Part shown: in pieces, positions 8,835 to 17,800 of the stretch
How the letters are laid out: each line of letters starts with the position of its first letter
How positions within the stretch are numbered: the first letter of the stretch is position 1
Assembly (NCBI RefSeq): GCF_034048115.1
Contig: NZ_CP139145.1
Span: 3,720,001 to 3,784,000 of the forward strand
DNA from: Pseudarthrobacter sp. IC2-21
Lineage (GTDB): Bacteria > Actinomycetota > Actinomycetes > Actinomycetales > Micrococcaceae
DNA: 64,000 bases
Direction of reading: 5' to 3'
Notes under the pieces: generated by a model
What the model saw: only the letters and a program-made list of their open reading frames with translations
The model's database searches: none
Told to the model about the DNA's origin: nothing
Program-made: the position numbers and the translations under genes

Positions 8835-9953
8835 ATGAAGATAGAAGCTGAATGGATGCGCGGAGGCACCAGCAAGTGCTGGGTCTTCGAAACGGAGCAC
8901 CTGGACCAGACCCGCACCAGCCTGGATGAGCTGCTGCCGCGGCTGTTCGGGAGCCCTGATTACCGGCAGATTGATGGCGTCGGCGGGGCAACCTCGACCA
9001 CCAGCAAGGCGATGATCCTGCGGCGCCCCGCGGACGCGGAGGTCGACGTCGAATTCACCTTTGCCCAGGTGGGCATCGAAGAGGCAGCGGTGGACTGGGG
9101 CAGCAACTGCGGGAACTGCTCCGCGGTGGTGGGGCTTTACGCCATCGAAAAAGGCTGGGTGGTCCCCCGCGGAGACGTCACCCGGATCGTCACCCGCAAC
9201 ACCAACACCGGCCAGATCATCATCCAGCGCGTGGCCACCCCCGCGGGGGCGCTGCCGATCGTTCCGGATGCCCAGATGCCGGGCGTAGCCTTTCCCGGCT
9301 ACCGGGTGGGCCTCGGCTTTCAGGACCCGGCCGGCAAGACGACCGGAAAGCTGCTGCCCACCGGCTCCGCAACCGACACCATCACCGCCGGCGGAACGCG
9401 GTGGACAGTATCAATGGTCGACGCCGGAGCACCGGTGGTGATCGTCCGCGCCGAACAGCTGGGGCTGGACCCCTCCCGGTACGGGAGCTGGGCGTCAGGG
9501 GTGGAACTGCAGCTGGAAACGCTGGAGCAGATCCGTCGCCAGGCTGCGGTCCGGATGGGGCTCGCGTCAACGGTTGCCGCCGCCGCCCGCGCCATCCCCA
9601 AACTCGCCATCGTTGCCTCCCCGGCCCAGCCGGACCCGGACTCCGATGTCAGCGTCATGATGCTCTCCATGGGCAAGCCGCACCCGGCCCTGGCCATCAC
9701 CGGAAGCATCGCACTGACTCTCGCCGCCCGGACACCGGGCACTGTCCTGAGCAGCATCACCGGCGACGCCCCGCGGAGCAGGCTTCGGCTCCGCACCCCC
9801 GCAGGGGTGCTCGAGACCTGGAGCGAGGAGGACGACGCGTCCCTGCTGATCGGCGTCGAACGCACTGCCCGCACCATCGCCACCACCATCATCCACGTCC
9901 CCGAGGCCCTCGGCAGCGCCGTCGAAACCTCACTCGCATCAGCCACTCAATGA
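8835..9953 (+). CDS. PrpF-family isomerase/tautomerase (aconitate-like substrate)
   Basis: A 372-aa PrpF-family protein. PrpF enzymes isomerise double bonds in 2-methylaconitate, and relatives act as 4-oxalomesaconate tautomerase. Visible landmarks are MRGGTSK near the N-terminus (8-14), the conserved TSKA lysine at 58, and the catalytic NCGNC motif (91-95), as in the diaminopimelate-epimerase fold. It starts at ATG 8835. It is followed by a dicarboxylate-type carrier 12 nt downstream and divergent from LysR, so the trio probably imports and isomerises an unsaturated or tricarboxylic acid. No prpBCD genes are nearby, so a methylcitrate role is not supported by context. Confidence 0.88.
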   Translation: MKIEAEWMRGGTSKCWVFETEHLDQTRTSLDELLPRLFGSPDYRQIDGVGGATSTTSKAMILRRPADAEVDVEFTFAQVGIEEAAVDWGSNCGNCSAVVGLYAIEKGWVVPRGDVTRIVTRNTNTGQIIIQRVATPAGALPIVPDAQMPGVAFPGYRVGLGFQDPAGKTTGKLLPTGSATDTITAGGTRWTVSMVDAGAPVVIVRAEQLGLDPSRYGSWASGVELQLETLEQIRRQAAVRMGLASTVAAAARAIPKLAIVASPAQPDPDSDVSVMMLSMGKPHPALAITGSIALTLAARTPGTVLSSITGDAPRSRLRLRTPAGVLETWSEEDDASLLIGVERTARTIATTIIHVPEALGSAVETSLASATQ

Positions 9954-9965
9954 GGAGTCAAGATC

Positions 9966-11414
9966 ATGACTAAAACCATTTACGAGCCTGCTTCCGAAGC
10001 AAAGAGCGACATCCGCGAAACCCCTGCCACGCGTCCCAACCGCCGCCGCCGTATCCTGCTGGTAGCGGTAGCCGCGGCCGCGATCCTGGGTCTGATTGCC
10101 CTCGTGTTCGGGGGTGCCGTCTTCAACCCGGCAGCCACCCCGGAATCGGAGCCGAGCATGACCGCAACGCAGATCATTCCCCTGGTCATCCTGGTGGTGA
10201 TGTTTGTCGTCGCCACCAAATGGCCCCTGAACATCGGGGTCATGGGCCTGGTGGCCTCCTTCGGCGTCGGATACTTCATGCTGGGCATGAGCGACAAGCA
10301 GATCCTCGACGAGTTCCCCGCCAGCATCGTCCTGACCATCATCGGCGTCACCTACTTCTTCAGCATGGCCCAGCGGAACGGCACCATCAACATCATCGTC
10401 CAGACGTGCGTGCGGCTGGTGAGGGGTAAGACCATGCTGCTCCCCTGGGTGTTCTTCCTGATCGCTGCCGCCCTGACCTCGCTGGGCACCTTCTCCCCGG
10501 CAGCCATCGCACTCCTGGCCCCCGCGGCCATCGGATTCGCCTACGAGTCCCGCATCCACCCCGTCCTGATGGGCGCCTTCATCATCAACGGCGCCCACGC
10601 CGGCGGTTTCTCCCCGCTCTCCGTCGCCGGCGTGCTGGTCCACGACATCTCGGTCAAGAACGGCTTCGCCATCGACCAGGGCTCGCTGTTCGTGGCCAGC
10701 TTCGCCCTGAACCTCATCCTCTCCGCCCTCACCGTGGCACTGTTCGCCCTCCTGGGCAAGCTGCGCGACAGCCACGGCGGCCAGCACGCCGACGTGGACA
10801 CCTCCCGGACAGGCCGTCCCCACGGCCAGCAGATCCTCACCCTGGCCCTGATCGCCATCATGCTGGTGTGCACGCTGGGCTTCCACATGCCGATCGGCTT
10901 TGTGGCCCTCGCCGCCGGCCTCCTGCTGGCCTTCGTGAACATCAAGGAACACCAGACCTTCATCGGCGGAATCTCCTGGTCCACCGTCCTGCTGGTGGCC
11001 GGCATGATCACCTACGTCTCCCTGCTCCAGCACGTCGGCGTCATCGACACCCTGGCCGAGCAGGCCCTGGCGTTGGGCGCACCCCTGCTGATCGCCCTGG
11101 TCCTCTGCTACGTGATCGGCGTCGGCTCGGCCTTCGCGTCCTCCACCGCACTGCTCACCGCATTCATTCCCCTGGCCGGCCCGCTGCTGGCCACCAGTTC
11201 CCTCAGTGCATCCGGCACCGTTGCCGCCCTCGCCATCGCCGCCACCGTGGTTGACGTCTCGCCGTTCTCCACCGACGGCGCACTGGTGGTCGCCAACGCC
11301 CGCCCCGACGACCGGCAGCGCGTCTACAAGCAGCTGATGGCCTACGCCGGCGGTGTTGTGCTGGTAGCCCCGGCCCTCGCCTGGGCCCTGCTGGTGCCTA
11401 CCGGCATCATGTAA
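9966..11414 (+). CDS. MatC-like / SLC13-type dicarboxylate carrier
   Basis: A 482-aa membrane protein. After a hydrophilic N-terminus (about 30 residues) come about 12 hydrophobic segments. The region around ATKWPLNIGVMGLVASFGVG and the GTFSPAAIALLAPAAIGFA loop match the dicarboxylate carrier MatC N-terminal family and the ion-transporter superfamily. It should carry malonate-like or other di/tricarboxylates across the membrane. It sits 12 nt after prpF and is probably co-transcribed. It ends just before a strong bidirectional terminator. Confidence 0.83.
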   Translation: MTKTIYEPASEAKSDIRETPATRPNRRRRILLVAVAAAAILGLIALVFGGAVFNPAATPESEPSMTATQIIPLVILVVMFVVATKWPLNIGVMGLVASFGVGYFMLGMSDKQILDEFPASIVLTIIGVTYFFSMAQRNGTINIIVQTCVRLVRGKTMLLPWVFFLIAAALTSLGTFSPAAIALLAPAAIGFAYESRIHPVLMGAFIINGAHAGGFSPLSVAGVLVHDISVKNGFAIDQGSLFVASFALNLILSALTVALFALLGKLRDSHGGQHADVDTSRTGRPHGQQILTLALIAIMLVCTLGFHMPIGFVALAAGLLLAFVNIKEHQTFIGGISWSTVLLVAGMITYVSLLQHVGVIDTLAEQALALGAPLLIALVLCYVIGVGSAFASSTALLTAFIPLAGPLLATSSLSASGTVAALAIAATVVDVSPFSTDGALVVANARPDDRQRVYKQLMAYAGGVVLVAPALAWALLVPTGIM

Positions 11415-11440
11415 TAGATACGCGTCGTCGACAGCGCAAA

Positions 11441-11470
11441 GTGGTCCGCCGGCACCAGCCGGCGGACCAC
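11441..11470. terminator. Bidirectional terminator between convergent operons
   Basis: A perfect 13-bp stem (GTGGTCCGCCGGC at 11441-11453 with 11458-11470) with a 4-nt loop lies between the carrier stop and the iolA stop, which face each other. Confidence 0.85.
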
Positions 11471-11508
11471 TACGTGCATTCACAGGTTTCCGGGTCCGGC
11501 GGTCCGTG

Positions 11509-13002
11509 TCAGTTGGACGGGAAGTTGTACGACGCCCCGGACGCGTGGCTGGCCTCGGGCCAGCGTGACGTGACCACCTTGCCGCGGGTGTAGAAGGACA
11601 CACCTTCTGGACCGTAGATGTGCTTGTCACCGAAGAGCGACGCCTTCCAGCCGCCGAAGGAGTAGTACGCCACCGGGACCGGCAGGGGCACGTTGATGCC
11701 GATCATGCCCACATCGACGGACCGCTGGAACTTCCGGGCGGCGGCGCCGGACGAGGTGAAGATGGCCGTGCCGTTACCGAAGGGGTTGGCGTTGATCAGG
11801 GCGATTCCGGCGTCGAGGTCCTCCACCCGCACCACCACGAGAACCGGACCGAAAATCTCCTCGGTGTACGCGCTCATTTCGGTCTTGACGTGGTCGATGA
11901 CCGTGGGGCCAACCCAGAAGCCTTCCTCATGGCCGGGCACCACCAGGTCGCGGCCGTCCACCACCATCGCGGCACCCGCGGCTTCCGCCTCGCCAATGGT
12001 CTTCACAATGAAGTTCCTGGAGTCCGCACTGATGACCGGGCCCATGTCGGCGTCGGGTTCGGTGCCGTTCTTGACCCGGACGGCTACGGCGCGCTCCTCG
12101 ACCTTCTTGACCAGCAGGTCAGCGGCGTCCCCGACGGCGACGGCGACGGAGATGGCCATGCAGCGCTGGCCGGCGGAGCCAAACGCGGCGGCGGCCAGGT
12201 GGTCGGCGGCGTTGTCCAGGTCGGCGTCGGGCAGCACGATGGCGTGGTTCTTCGCCCCGCCCAAAGCCTGGACCCGCTTGCCGTGCGCCGTCGCCACCTC
12301 GTTGATGTGCTTGGCCACCGGGGTGGAACCGACGAAGGAGATGCCGTCCACGTCCGGGTGGGTGAGGAGGCCGGAGACCACCTCACGGTCGCCGTGCAGG
12401 ACCTGGAACACGCCGTCGGGCAGTCCCGCCTGCTTGAACAGGTCAGCGAGCAGCATGGCCGCGGACGGGACCCGGTGGGAGGGCTTGAGGATGAAGGCGT
12501 TGCCCGTGGCGATCGCCATCGGCGCCATCCACAGCGGAACCATGACCGGGAAGTTGAACGGCGTGATACCGGCGACGACGCCGATCGGCTCCCTGAAGGA
12601 GAAGACGTCGATGCCGGTGGAAACCTGGTCCGAGTATTCCCCCTTGAGCAGCTGCGGGATGCCGCACGCGAACTCGATGACCTCCAGGCCGCGGCCGATC
12701 TCGCCCTTCGCGTCGGAGAGGACCTTGCCGTGCTCGGCGGTGATCAGCTGCGCCAGCTCATCCACGTGGGCCGCGACCAGTTCGCGGAACTTGAACAGCA
12801 CCGCGGTGCGCTTGGCCAGGGAAATATCGCCCCAGCTTGCGGCGGCGGCCTTCGCCGCAGCCACGGTGGCGTCAAGGTCCGCCTGGTTGGCCAGCCGCAG
12901 CTCTGCGGTGACGGCGCCGGTGGCGGGGTTGTAGACGGGCTTGGTGTCGGTCCCGGAACCTGAAGCCTCGGATCCGCTGATGAAGTGGTTGATGAAGGTC
13001 AT
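11509..13002 (-). CDS. iolA: Malonate/methylmalonate-semialdehyde dehydrogenase (CoA-acylating)
   Basis: A 497-aa aldehyde dehydrogenase of the MmsA/IolA subgroup, which converts malonate semialdehyde plus CoA and NAD+ to acetyl-CoA, CO2 and NADH. Catalytic Cys281 lies in GQRCMA and Asn150 in PFNFP. The usual ALDH general-base glutamate is absent (LGGAKNH at 248-252), which is diagnostic of this CoA-dependent subgroup. The C-terminus YGPEGVSFYTRGKVV is also typical. It is the last gene of the 14-gene leftward operon and supplies the final step of inositol-like catabolism. Confidence 0.93.
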   Translation of the reverse strand: MTFINHFISGSEASGSGTDTKPVYNPATGAVTAELRLANQADLDATVAAAKAAAASWGDISLAKRTAVLFKFRELVAAHVDELAQLITAEHGKVLSDAKGEIGRGLEVIEFACGIPQLLKGEYSDQVSTGIDVFSFREPIGVVAGITPFNFPVMVPLWMAPMAIATGNAFILKPSHRVPSAAMLLADLFKQAGLPDGVFQVLHGDREVVSGLLTHPDVDGISFVGSTPVAKHINEVATAHGKRVQALGGAKNHAIVLPDADLDNAADHLAAAAFGSAGQRCMAISVAVAVGDAADLLVKKVEERAVAVRVKNGTEPDADMGPVISADSRNFIVKTIGEAEAAGAAMVVDGRDLVVPGHEEGFWVGPTVIDHVKTEMSAYTEEIFGPVLVVVRVEDLDAGIALINANPFGNGTAIFTSSGAAARKFQRSVDVGMIGINVPLPVPVAYYSFGGWKASLFGDKHIYGPEGVSFYTRGKVVTSRWPEASHASGASYNFPSN

Positions 13003-13004
13003 GG

Positions 13005-14030
13005 TTACTGCTCCTGTAGTAAGTGGTGTTCCACGGTGTGCACCGGCTCGACGTTCCGTGGAAGTCCTGCGGCGAGGGATTCATGGAGGGCGAGGCGGAC
13101 GGCCAGGTTTTGCTCGGTCAGTTCCTGGTGGACCACCTCCCGCCCGGCACTGCGGGCCCAGACGCTGAACCGTTCGATTTCGACCTTGAAGGGGTCTTCG
13201 ATGACATCGAAGACCTCGGTGCTGCCGTCCCGCAGAGAAACGGTCACGCGGGCCGCCTCACCCGGAAGCGGGTCAAAGGCGTTGTCGAGGGTGATCTGCC
13301 CCTTCGTGCCGATGATCTGGAACGTGTTCACGCGGGGTCCTTCGAAGCCACAGTCCAAGGTTCCGAGGACGCCGTCGTAATCCAGGACCGCGGCGACGGT
13401 GGTCTCCACGAGGTCCGCCGGGCTGGTTCCCTTGGCATAGACGCTGGCGGGTGCCCGTCCCATCACCATGTTCATGATGTCCACGGCGTAGCAGCCGACG
13501 TCATTGACCGCGCCGCCTTCGAGGCCCGGCTGCAGCCGGACTTCCCCCGGGCTGCGGTCCATCACAAAGTGGAAGCGCGCATGCATCGAGACGATCTGGC
13601 CGATCCGGCCCGCGTCGATGAACTCGCGGACTTTCTGGTGCTGCGGATGGAAACGGTACATAAAGGCCTCCATCAGGCCCACCCCGTTCCGCGCGCACGC
13701 TTCGACGACGCGGGCGTAGTCCTCAAGGCTGCCCACCAGTGGCTTCTCGCACAGGATGTCCTTGCCCGCCTCCGCCGCCGCGATGATCCATTCCGCGTGC
13801 AGTCCGTTGGGGAAGGGCAGGTAGACGGCTTCGATGGCAGGATCAGCCAGCAGTTCCTCATGCGATGAGTAGACGGCCGGGATGCCGAAGCGGGCGGCGA
13901 CCTCGGCGGCGCGGCCGTTGGGGCTGCTGATGGCCGCGGCGGTGGCGTTGCGGGCCTTCTGCATGGCCGGCAGGAACCTGTCCTGGGCGATGCGGGCGGT
14001 GGTGAGGACGCCCCAGCGCACCGCGCTCAT
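13005..14030 (-). CDS. Gfo/Idh/MocA-family NAD(P)-dependent oxidoreductase
   Basis: A 341-aa protein with an N-terminal Rossmann fold (RWGVLTTARIAQ) and the hallmark CEKP motif in DILCEKPLVGS, followed by the MYRFHPQH segment seen in Gfo/Idh/MocA sugar or polyol dehydrogenases. Its stop lies 2 nt before the iolA start region, and its start overlaps the upstream gene by 4 nt (ATGA), so translation is coupled. It probably oxidises a hydroxyl of a cyclic or linear polyol. The substrate cannot be assigned. Confidence 0.85.
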   Translation of the reverse strand: MSAVRWGVLTTARIAQDRFLPAMQKARNATAAAISSPNGRAAEVAARFGIPAVYSSHEELLADPAIEAVYLPFPNGLHAEWIIAAAEAGKDILCEKPLVGSLEDYARVVEACARNGVGLMEAFMYRFHPQHQKVREFIDAGRIGQIVSMHARFHFVMDRSPGEVRLQPGLEGGAVNDVGCYAVDIMNMVMGRAPASVYAKGTSPADLVETTVAAVLDYDGVLGTLDCGFEGPRVNTFQIIGTKGQITLDNAFDPLPGEAARVTVSLRDGSTEVFDVIEDPFKVEIERFSVWARSAGREVVHQELTEQNLAVRLALHESLAAGLPRNVEPVHTVEHHLLQEQ

Positions 14031-14914
14031 GGGGCGAGTCCGGCTTCCAGGTCCCGGAGGAACGCCACGGACTGCCGGACATCGCGGACGGGTCCGTCGC
14101 CGTCCGGTGCCGCGTCCAGGATGGTGTCCTGTTCCATCGTGAACCAGCCGACGTAACCGGCCTCAAGCAGGTTCAGGACAATATCGGCGATTCCCACGTC
14201 GCCCTGTCCGAGGGGGACGTACATTCCGGTCTTGACGCCGTCGGTATAGGAGATTTCACCCTTTTGGACCCGCTCGGCAACGGCCTTGCGCACATCCTTG
14301 AGGTGCGTGTGGCCGATGCGCGAGGCGTAGTCCCGGGCGAGCTGGCCCGGGTCCGTGCCGCCGATGAGGAGGTGGCCGGTGTCCAGGCAGAGGTTGGCGG
14401 CGGTGTCGTTCAGGACCCGGTTAACATCCGACGTCGTCTCGATCATGGTGCCCACGTGCGGGTGCACCACTGCCTGGATGCCTTGATCGGCGGCTGCCTT
14501 GACGATGGTGTCCAGGTTCCGGCCGAACAGGTGCCAGCCGTCGGCGTCGAGCTCGTGCCGCTGGTCATACCCGGCCACGCCGGTTTCCGCGGCCAGCACC
14601 ATGATGCTGGCGCCCGCGGCCTGGTAGGCGTCCAGTTCCGCCGCCACTGCCTTGAGCGGGTCCTTGGTGGCATCATGCAGGATGATGGGGAAGAACCCGC
14701 CGATGGCCTGCAGGTTGTGCCGCCGCAGGACCTCGGCGCGTGCTTTGGCCTCCTCGGGCAGGAAGCCTGCCGGGCCGAATTCGGTGGCGGCGATGCCCAG
14801 GGCCGTCATCTCGGACAGGACACGGTCTGCTTCAAGCTGGTGCCCCCACCCGGGGACTTCGCACACGCCCCAGGAGATGGGGGCGGCGGCAAGGCGGCTG
14901 GTGATGATGCTCAA
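14027..14914 (-). CDS. Inosose dehydratase-like TIM-barrel protein (IolE family)
   Basis: A 295-aa xylose-isomerase-like TIM barrel. The N-terminus AAPISWGVCEVPGWG resembles IolE-type inosose dehydratases, and metal-ligand positions are apparent in HPHVGT, LDTGH and GHTHLKD. IolE removes water from scyllo-inosose to give the diketone that IolD hydrolyses, and an iolD gene is in the same operon, so that role fits. It overlaps its neighbours by 4 nt on both sides. A generic sugar isomerase/epimerase function cannot be excluded. Confidence 0.78.
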   Translation of the reverse strand: MSIITSRLAAAPISWGVCEVPGWGHQLEADRVLSEMTALGIAATEFGPAGFLPEEAKARAEVLRRHNLQAIGGFFPIILHDATKDPLKAVAAELDAYQAAGASIMVLAAETGVAGYDQRHELDADGWHLFGRNLDTIVKAAADQGIQAVVHPHVGTMIETTSDVNRVLNDTAANLCLDTGHLLIGGTDPGQLARDYASRIGHTHLKDVRKAVAERVQKGEISYTDGVKTGMYVPLGQGDVGIADIVLNLLEAGYVGWFTMEQDTILDAAPDGDGPVRDVRQSVAFLRDLEAGLAP

Positions 14915-15696
14915 TCTGATCCTCCAAGTACGTTTTGATCCCAGTCAATGACCGAGCCCGTGACCACTCCGCTCCTGGTGGAGAGGAGAAAAACTGCAAA
15001 TTCGGCGATCTCGTCCACTTGTCCGAGCTTGCCCATCGGCACCGAGGCGTTGGCCTTCTCCAACCAGTCGTCTCCTGCGCCGTGGAACCTCTTTTGGGTG
15101 TCGGCTTCGCCGTCGGTGGCCGTCCAGCCGATGTCCAGGCCGTTGATCCTGATCTTGTCCCAGCGGTGTGCGTGGGCGGCGTTCCGGGTGGCACCGGCCA
15201 GCCCTGCCTTCGCCGCAACGTAGGGCGCCAGGTAGGGCTGGCCGCCGAGTTCGGCGATGGAGATGATGTTCAGGATGCTGCCTGGAGCTCCGCGCTCCCG
15301 CAGGTGCTTGATCGTTTCCGCCATGATGAAAAACGGCGACTTCAGGTTGACGGCGATGTGCGCATCGAACAGTTCCGGCGTAGTGTCCAGCATGGTTCCG
15401 CGGGTAGTGAGCCCGGCGGCATTCACGGCGCAGTCGAGCTGCCCGAACACGGAGATGGTTTCCAGCACCGAGTTTCGTGCCTGCTCGACGTCGGCCAGAT
15501 CGGTTTTGATGAAACGGGCCTTGACGCCGGACTTCTCCAGCTCGGCGGCGAGCCTTTCGCCGGAGTCCGCATTGCGGCCGGTGACGGCCACACCGGCCGC
15601 GCCTTCGGCTGCCGCCCGGCGGGCGATGCCGGCGCCGAGGCCCTGGGTGCCGCCGCTGACAAGGACCACCTTGTCAGCCAGGAGCGGGCTGTTCAT
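14911..15696 (-). CDS. Short-chain dehydrogenase/reductase
   Basis: A 261-aa classical SDR: cofactor motif GGTQGLGAGIA (about 15-25), the NAAG motif, catalytic Ser in NIISIAE and Tyr/Lys in YVAAK. It should interconvert a hydroxyl and a ketone with NAD(P)H. It is translationally coupled to the downstream IolE-like gene by a 4-nt overlap and follows the iolG-like gene by 3 nt, so it probably handles a stereoisomer or side intermediate of the cyclitol pathway. Confidence 0.87.
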   Translation of the reverse strand: MNSPLLADKVVLVSGGTQGLGAGIARRAAAEGAAGVAVTGRNADSGERLAAELEKSGVKARFIKTDLADVEQARNSVLETISVFGQLDCAVNAAGLTTRGTMLDTTPELFDAHIAVNLKSPFFIMAETIKHLRERGAPGSILNIISIAELGGQPYLAPYVAAKAGLAGATRNAAHAHRWDKIRINGLDIGWTATDGEADTQKRFHGAGDDWLEKANASVPMGKLGQVDEIAEFAVFLLSTRSGVVTGSVIDWDQNVLGGSD

Positions 15697-15699
15697 TCC

Positions 15700-16713
15700 C
15701 TACTCCTTTCCGATGGTGACAACGCGGCCGGACCTGGCGGATTCGTCTGCGGCGTTGGCCAGGATGAGGGCCATGACGCCGTCGTCGAAGCCGGGGCTGC
15801 AGCTGGTGCCGCCGCGGATGGCCTTCACGAAGCTGTCCAGTTCGCTGCGGTAAGCCTGGGCGTAGCGTTCCAGGAAGAACGGCAGGTAGGCGTCGGACTC
15901 CTCGGTGCCGCCCGCACTGTACTTGCGGACAGTGGTGGGGGCCATGTTCCCGGCGGTCAGCAGGCCCTCGCTGCCGAAGGCTTCCAGCCGCTGGTCGTGG
16001 CCGTAGGCGCTGTGGCGGGAATTGATGATGGTGATCTGCTCGCCGCCGCGTCCGCGCAGGTTGATGACCACCGAGTCGAAATCGCCGGCTTCTTCGATGT
16101 AGTCGCAGAACAGGTTCGAACCGGTGGCGGAGACTTCGATGATGTCCGGGACGAAGAACCGGGCCATGTCCAGGTCATGGATGCTCTGGTCGCGGAAGAT
16201 TCCGCCGGAGGTCTCGATGTAGGCCTTGGGTGCGGGGGCGGGGTCGCGGCTGATGATGGTCAGCTGCTCCAGGCGTCCGATCTCGCCGGCCTCAACCCGT
16301 GAACGGAGCGAGGCGAAGTTCGGGTCGAAGCGGCGGTTGAAGCCGAGCATCAGGGGGCTGCTGGTGCCGCGGAGCTGGTCCCGGCATTCGCGGACCCGGT
16401 CGATGTCCAGGTCGATGGGCTTTTCGCAGAGGGCGGCGACGCCGGCGGCCGCGGCCCGTGCGATCAGGTCAACGTGGGTGCTGGTGGGTGAGCCGATGAT
16501 CACGGCATCCAGGTCGGCGTTGGCGAAAACTTCATCGGCGGTTTCCACGGCCTGCGCCCCGGTAATGGCGGCGAGGTCCTGGGCGCCCTTGATGAACGGG
16601 TCGGCGATCCAAGCCAGCTCCAGGTCGGGGTGGTCGGCGATGTTCCGGGCGTGGACCTGGCCGATGCGGCCGGATCCGAAGAGGGCAACCTTGAGGGGCT
16701 GGTCATGGGACAT
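15700..16713 (-). CDS. iolG: Inositol 2-dehydrogenase-like Gfo/Idh/MocA oxidoreductase
   Basis: A 337-aa protein starting at ATG 16713 with AAAGGA 9 nt upstream; a longer frame to 16800 lacks a ribosome site. GSGRIGQVHARN is the NAD-binding loop, and CEKPIDLD holds the catalytic lysine. GGIFRDQSIHDLDMARF carries the Asp/His pair conserved in inositol dehydrogenases. Of the four Gfo/Idh/MocA genes in the window it looks most like IolG, oxidising myo-inositol or an isomer to inosose. The specific substrate is inferred. Confidence 0.82.
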   Translation of the reverse strand: MSHDQPLKVALFGSGRIGQVHARNIADHPDLELAWIADPFIKGAQDLAAITGAQAVETADEVFANADLDAVIIGSPTSTHVDLIARAAAAGVAALCEKPIDLDIDRVRECRDQLRGTSSPLMLGFNRRFDPNFASLRSRVEAGEIGRLEQLTIISRDPAPAPKAYIETSGGIFRDQSIHDLDMARFFVPDIIEVSATGSNLFCDYIEEAGDFDSVVINLRGRGGEQITIINSRHSAYGHDQRLEAFGSEGLLTAGNMAPTTVRKYSAGGTEESDAYLPFFLERYAQAYRSELDSFVKAIRGGTSCSPGFDDGVMALILANAADESARSGRVVTIGKE

Positions 16714-16796
16714 GTTTGAAGGTCCTTTCCTGTGTGCCGCGGGCGGCTGATCCGCTGCGGCTGAGTGAGCCTGGCTGGGTGGGATGGGGTTGTTGG

Positions 16797-17729
16797 TCAC
16801 GGGCTTGCCACGGCAGCCGGCGAACGTCCGGCCAGGACATCGACGGCGCCTTTGGCGGCGTCCCGGACCGTATGGGCCATGCCTTGGCGGGTGAACCCCA
16901 TGAGGTGGGGCGTCAGCACAACATTCGCGTGGTCAAAGATGGCGTGGTGGGCCGGCGGCTCGGGATCGTAGACGTCCAGGCCGAGGCCGCCCAACTGCCC
17001 GGAGAGCAGAGCCTGATGGGCGGCGTCCAGATCCACGAGTCCGCCCCTGCTGCAGTTGATGAGGAGGGCTCCTGCGGGCAGCAGGGCGAGGCGTTCGGCG
17101 TTGAGGAGGTTGCGGTTTTCCGGCGTCAACGGCACGTGCAGCGTGATGAAGTTGCTGCGGCCCAGCAGTTCTTCGACGGTTTCGCAGCGGATGCCGGCGG
17201 GGACGTCGGCGAACGGGTCAAAGGCCAGGACCTTGAGGTCGAAGGCCTCGGCGATCCGGGCAACACGGCGCCCGATGCGCCCGTAGCCGACGATGCCCAG
17301 GGTGAATCCCTCCAGGTCCCCCACGGCCACCCCGGAGCGTTCCTCCCAGCGGCCGTCCCGGACGATCGACGTCAGGGTGGGGAGTTTCTTCACCAGTGCC
17401 AGGAGGTGGGCGAACACGCCTTCGGCGACGGAGGCCGTGTTGCTCCCGGGCGTGATGACCACGGGGATGCCGCGCCGGTTCGCCTCTGCCACGTCCACGA
17501 GGTCGGTGCCGACACCGGTCCTGGCAATGACCTTCAGGGCGGGCATGCGGTCCAGGAGTTCACGGTCCACCCGGTAGGCGGCGCGGACAATGGCGGCGTC
17601 GGCCCGGGCAAGGTCCGCGTCGGTGGGGTTGTGGATGATTTGCTGGTGCGGACCCAGTTCAGGTTCCACCAGGCCGGCCTCGACGCTGCCAAGGGCTACG
17701 AGTATTTGGGGTGTGCTTAAGGAAGCCAT
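16797..17729 (-). CDS. D-isomer-specific 2-hydroxyacid dehydrogenase
   Basis: A 310-aa protein. ATG 17729 is preferred, with AAGGA 6 nt upstream; an ATG two codons earlier overlaps that site. It has the GYGRIGRRVARIA nucleotide-binding motif, and catalytic Arg (NCSRGG), Glu (YDPEP) and His (LTPHLMG) of the phosphoglycerate dehydrogenase-like family. It interconverts a 2-hydroxy acid and a 2-keto acid with NAD(P)H. Inside a cyclitol operon it may act on the keto- or hydroxy-acid released by the aldolase at 20069. Confidence 0.88.
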   Translation of the reverse strand: MASLSTPQILVALGSVEAGLVEPELGPHQQIIHNPTDADLARADAAIVRAAYRVDRELLDRMPALKVIARTGVGTDLVDVAEANRRGIPVVITPGSNTASVAEGVFAHLLALVKKLPTLTSIVRDGRWEERSGVAVGDLEGFTLGIVGYGRIGRRVARIAEAFDLKVLAFDPFADVPAGIRCETVEELLGRSNFITLHVPLTPENRNLLNAERLALLPAGALLINCSRGGLVDLDAAHQALLSGQLGGLGLDVYDPEPPAHHAIFDHANVVLTPHLMGFTRQGMAHTVRDAAKGAVDVLAGRSPAAVASP

Positions 17730-17800
17730 CGTCATCCTTGATGATGTGGGGGTGCACTCCCGGGGCTGGGGAAGCCCGGGGTGACGGAACGGGTGGGAGG

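Noticed and set aside
8835..11414. Methylcitrate (propionate) cluster, because of PrpF
   Set aside because: No prpB, prpC or prpD beside it; the neighbours are LysR and a dicarboxylate carrier.
9939..11630. 563-aa ORF antisense to the MatC-like carrier
   Set aside because: Low-complexity Gly/Gln/Asp/His composition and full overlap with a recognised carrier on the other strand; a frame shadow.
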